In this document: positions 61,928 through 64,000 of the stretch, piece by piece
How positions within the stretch are numbered: the stretch's first letter is position 1
How the letters are laid out: each line of letters begins with the position of its first letter
Assembly: GCF_900115845.1 (NCBI RefSeq)
Contig: NZ_FOXX01000002.1
Span: 1-64,000 of the forward strand
Direction of reading: 5' to 3'
From: Priestia endophytica DSM 13796
GTDB lineage: Bacteria > Bacillota > Bacilli > Bacillales > Bacillaceae_H
Length of the DNA: 64,000 nt
Program-made: the position numbers and the translations under genes
The notes under the pieces: generated by a model
Told to the model about the DNA's origin: nothing
Database searches by the model: none
Seen by the model: the letters and a program-made list of their open reading frames with translations, nothing else

Positions 61928-63221
61928 AATGGGAAAAGAACATAAGTTGAATAAAGAATAAAAGGGCAAAAATATAAACAAGAGGGTGAACGTTTTTTCC
62001 TTTCCCTTTTACTAGTTTAATCAGGGGATAAGAAATGAAACCCAGTGCAATACCTGTTGCAATGCTTGATGTTAAAGGCATGCTTAAAATAACAAGAAAG
62101 GCTGGGAAAGCTTCATCAAGTTCTTTCCATTCAATCTTAGCAACAGATTCCATCATTAAACTTCCAACGATGATTAAAGCAGGTGATGTAATCGCAGCAA
62201 TTCCTGAAACAGCTCCTACAAGAGGACTGAAGAAAGCAGCAACAATGAACAGAATGCCAACCGTTAGTGTTGTTAACCCTGTACGACCTCCAGCAGCAAC
62301 TCCTGAAGACGATTCAACAAAGGCTGTTGTTGGACTTGTACCGAACATTGCTCCAAATGTTGTTCCAAATGAATCAGAAAGAAGTGCTTGACGCAGGCGA
62401 GGCATCTTTCCATCTTTCATAAGTCCTGCTTTTTGAGCAACGCCAACCATTGTGCCTGTTGTATCAAAAATCGTAACAAGCAAGAAAGAGAATACAACAG
62501 CATAAAGGCCGTGTGTAATGACATCGTTCAGTGCTGTAATAGGATTAAAAACAATAAGTCCTTCTGGTAACGATGGGAAAGAGAAAAATCCCTCTTTAAA
62601 TGAAAGTTGCCCTGTGCACAGAGCGATAATTGCGGTTGCAATCATTCCAAGGAAAAGGGCTGCATTTATACGTAATGCCATTAAAAGAAGCGTAATGGCA
62701 AGTCCAACAATGGTAAGGAAAGTGCCTGGTTCTGTTAAATCTCCTAGTTTTACGAGGTTTGTTGGATCATCAACAATGATGTTAGCATTTCGTAAACCGA
62801 TAAAAGCAATGAAAAGACCAATTCCAGTTGTGATAGCGTTCTTTAAACTATCTGGAATCGCATCAATTAATTTCTCTCGAAAAGAAGTTAGAGAAAGGAT
62901 AAGAAAAATAAGCCCAGCGATAAATACCGCAGAAAACGCTGTTGTATACGTAATGCCTTCCTGTGAGCAAATAACAGCAAAATAAGCATTCAAACCCATA
63001 CCTGGAGCAATTGCAACAGGATAATTAGCTGCAAGGGCCATCCAAAGGGTTCCAATTACAGCTGAAATAATAGTAGCTGTAAAAACTTGCTCAAAAGGAA
63101 CGCCTGCACTTGATAACACGACAGGGTTAACAATTACGATGTATACCATTGTAAGGAACGTTGTAAGCCCTGCTGATAGCTCTGTACGAACGCTCGTATT
63201 TGCTTCTTGTAATTTAAACAT
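61926..63221 (-). CDS. pbuG: Guanine/hypoxanthine permease (NCS2, PbuG/AzgA type)
   Basis: 431-aa membrane protein with 12-14 helices. AzgA-like features: NTSVRTELSAGLTTFLTMVYIVIVNP (start), GMGLNAYFAV, TGIGLFIAFIGLRNA, FDTTGTMVGVAQKAG, and FGTSPTTAFVESSSGVAAGGRTG, which forms part of the substrate site. ATG 63221 follows GGAGGT; TTG 63233 overlaps that SD. Two PurR-like boxes lie just upstream, as expected for pbuG/pbuO. No purine riboswitch core was seen. Confidence 0.9.
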   Translation of the reverse strand: MFKLQEANTSVRTELSAGLTTFLTMVYIVIVNPVVLSSAGVPFEQVFTATIISAVIGTLWMALAANYPVAIAPGMGLNAYFAVICSQEGITYTTAFSAVFIAGLIFLILSLTSFREKLIDAIPDSLKNAITTGIGLFIAFIGLRNANIIVDDPTNLVKLGDLTEPGTFLTIVGLAITLLLMALRINAALFLGMIATAIIALCTGQLSFKEGFFSFPSLPEGLIVFNPITALNDVITHGLYAVVFSFLLVTIFDTTGTMVGVAQKAGLMKDGKMPRLRQALLSDSFGTTFGAMFGTSPTTAFVESSSGVAAGGRTGLTTLTVGILFIVAAFFSPLVGAVSGIAAITSPALIIVGSLMMESVAKIEWKELDEAFPAFLVILSMPLTSSIATGIALGFISYPLIKLVKGKGKNVHPLVYIFALLFFIQLMFFSH

Positions 63222-63231
63222 GTTTACCTCC

Positions 63232-63279
63232 AAATTACGAACATTTTTTCTGAAACAACATCCATAATATTCGTTTTTT
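63232..63279 (-). promoter_or_regulatory. Two PurR-like boxes upstream of pbuG
   Basis: One box reads AAATTACGAACATTTTTT (63232-63249) on the plus strand; a second, inverted box (AAAAAACGAATATT on the minus strand, 63266-63279) is weaker. Two opposed CGAA-centred boxes are the PurR operator pattern. Confidence 0.6.
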
Positions 63280-63629
63280 GAGTATAGTGCAAGAGTTTTT
63301 CATATTTCTAATAGAAATACAGTAAATCATTCTTTTGTAATTAGTAATGACCAATTTAAAGAAAAATATTTTTGAAACCGAATGAATTCTGGCCCGTAAA
63401 TATAAGTACAGTACAGAAAGTTTATTACTTTTGGAGAAGGATTCTGGAATAAGAGTTCCTGATAAGTTTTTAATTTGAAGTTTTTCAAATATTAACCAAG
63501 GGTAATAAAGAACTAGATAAGTAGAAATTTTTGTGAAGTATAAGACCTATTTCTTCCAAAAAACATTGACGTTAATTTTGTCTTTATGTTTTAGTAGAAG
63601 TAGTGCAAAATGGAGATTGGGAAATCGAG
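63280..63629 (+). other. Intergenic region between pbuG and the lipoprotein gene
   Basis: 350 bp, AT-rich, no SD-supported ORF. Nothing beyond a possible -35 TTGACG near 63565 for the downstream gene could be assigned. Confidence 0.35.
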
Positions 63630-63676
63630 AGGAGGTAAGAAGCTACAATTTATATGCAGTAGCTTCGAACTATATG
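63630..63676 (+). promoter_or_regulatory. Hairpin-bridged ribosome binding site
   Basis: AGGAGG (63630-63635) lies 38 nt before ATG 63674. Between them is a perfect 8-bp inverted repeat GAAGCTAC-N12-GTAGCTTC (63639-63646 with 63659-63666). Folding it out leaves about 10 nt between SD and ATG, close to the optimum. There is no other SD near the ATG. Confidence 0.7.
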
Positions 63677-64000
63677 AAAAAACGTAAATTACTTATTACA
63701 AACACAGCTTTACTTGGTACAGCAGCAATCGCTTTAACGGCGTGTAATAGCGCTCCAGGAGAACAATTGACAAAAGCATACAGCAATCTGGAAACGGTTA
63801 AATCTTTTGAAGCAACAACAAAATTATCTTTCAAAGATATTAAAATTGATGCAGCTGAGTCTGATCCAGAGATGCAGCAAGTAGTTGACGTATTGAAAAA
63901 CTCTTCTTTAACAATGGATACGAAGTATGATCAAAAAACGAAGAAACAAGAAGTGGTATTAAACATTAAAGCAAAAATGGGTATGATGGCTCTAGATGCT
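63674..64000 (+). CDS. Lipoprotein, 5' part (runs off the window)
   Basis: 109 codons visible. MKKRKLLITNTALLGTAAIA then LTACNS is a clear lipoprotein signal (LTAC lipobox, Cys about 24). The following region (SNLETVKSFEATTKLSFKDIK, MDTKYDQKTKKQEVVLNIKA) suggests a beta-rich extracellular fold like LolA/LppX-type Bacillus lipoproteins with repeated 'sum of squares' like strands, but it is cut too early to classify. The ATG is fixed by the signal peptide; no SD lies within 20 nt (see hairpin feature). Confidence 0.8.
   Translation, partial: MKKRKLLITNTALLGTAAIALTACNSAPGEQLTKAYSNLETVKSFEATTKLSFKDIKIDAAESDPEMQQVVDVLKNSSLTMDTKYDQKTKKQEVVLNIKAKMGMMALDA

Noticed and set aside
62035-62985. Plus-strand ORFs opposite the purine permease
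   Set aside because: Shadow frames of a clear NCS2 permease; no SD.
63232-63279. Purine riboswitch upstream of pbuG
   Set aside because: No TATA-N-GGCC-type xpt aptamer core found; only PurR-like boxes.

Overview
The window is a low-GC, Firmicute-type chromosomal segment from an endospore-forming member of the Bacillaceae. It carries an alpha/beta small acid-soluble spore protein, a collagen-like exosporium protein, Bacillus-style Shine-Dalgarno (SD) sites, Zur and cre boxes, an S-box riboswitch and a qoxABCD quinol oxidase operon. I cannot name the species from sequence alone. No rRNA, tRNA, CRISPR array, intact insertion sequence or prophage was seen.

Layout. 1-4.5 kb: right-hand end of a class II lanthipeptide cluster (end of a precursor gene, LanM synthetase, LanP-type subtilase). 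4.5-10.1 kb: zinc-starvation block with two Zur boxes (ZnuA-like lipoprotein, CobW/ZagA-type GTPase, FAD oxidoreductase, and a permease plus TIGR03943-type pair). 10.1-21.2 kb: housekeeping and sporulation genes (hemolysin-III family protein, rpiA, a GT2-TPR protein, a frameshifted collagen-like exosporium gene, a SASP) and a large MHYT-PAS-GGDEF-EAL protein. 21.5-29.3 kb: polysaccharide region with a strikingly HasA-like synthase, a WbpA-type UDP-sugar dehydrogenase, a CpsB/YwqE-like protein that has lost all its metal ligands, galU, and a Wzz/BY-kinase pair. 29.3-33.8 kb: LytS/LytT sensor pair beside a CstA transporter, the same architecture as the pyruvate-responsive BtsSR-BtsT system. 34.0-37.9 kb: qoxABCD. 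38-45.5 kb: regulators (MarR, MerR/TipA), an LCP protein, a secreted beta-helix protein, an M20 dipeptidase and a transporter broken by an in-frame TGA. 45.6-49.3 kb: kynUAB tryptophan-to-anthranilate operon with a divergent TetR regulator and a clear operator-promoter. 49.3-64 kb: small sigma factor, a probable CcpA-controlled RNA, K+ channel, squalene/phytoene-synthase-like protein, PilZ protein, signal peptidase, a degenerate YgjP-type metallopeptidase, a SAM-I riboswitch in front of an unknown 81-aa gene, RocB-like peptidase, HpaB-like monooxygenase, a wrbA remnant, a purine permease, and the start of a lipoprotein whose SD is separated from its ATG by a perfect hairpin.

Most distinctive points: (i) HasA-like synthase paired with a UDP-HexNAc-type dehydrogenase and a catalytically dead phosphatase; (ii) a second dead enzyme, the YgjP-like protein; (iii) an S-box element controlling an unrecognised small protein; (iv) an unclassified structured transcript with a perfect cre box in its promoter; (v) a hairpin-bridged ribosome binding site; (vi) a lanthipeptide locus whose leader fits two-step proteolysis by its own LanP.
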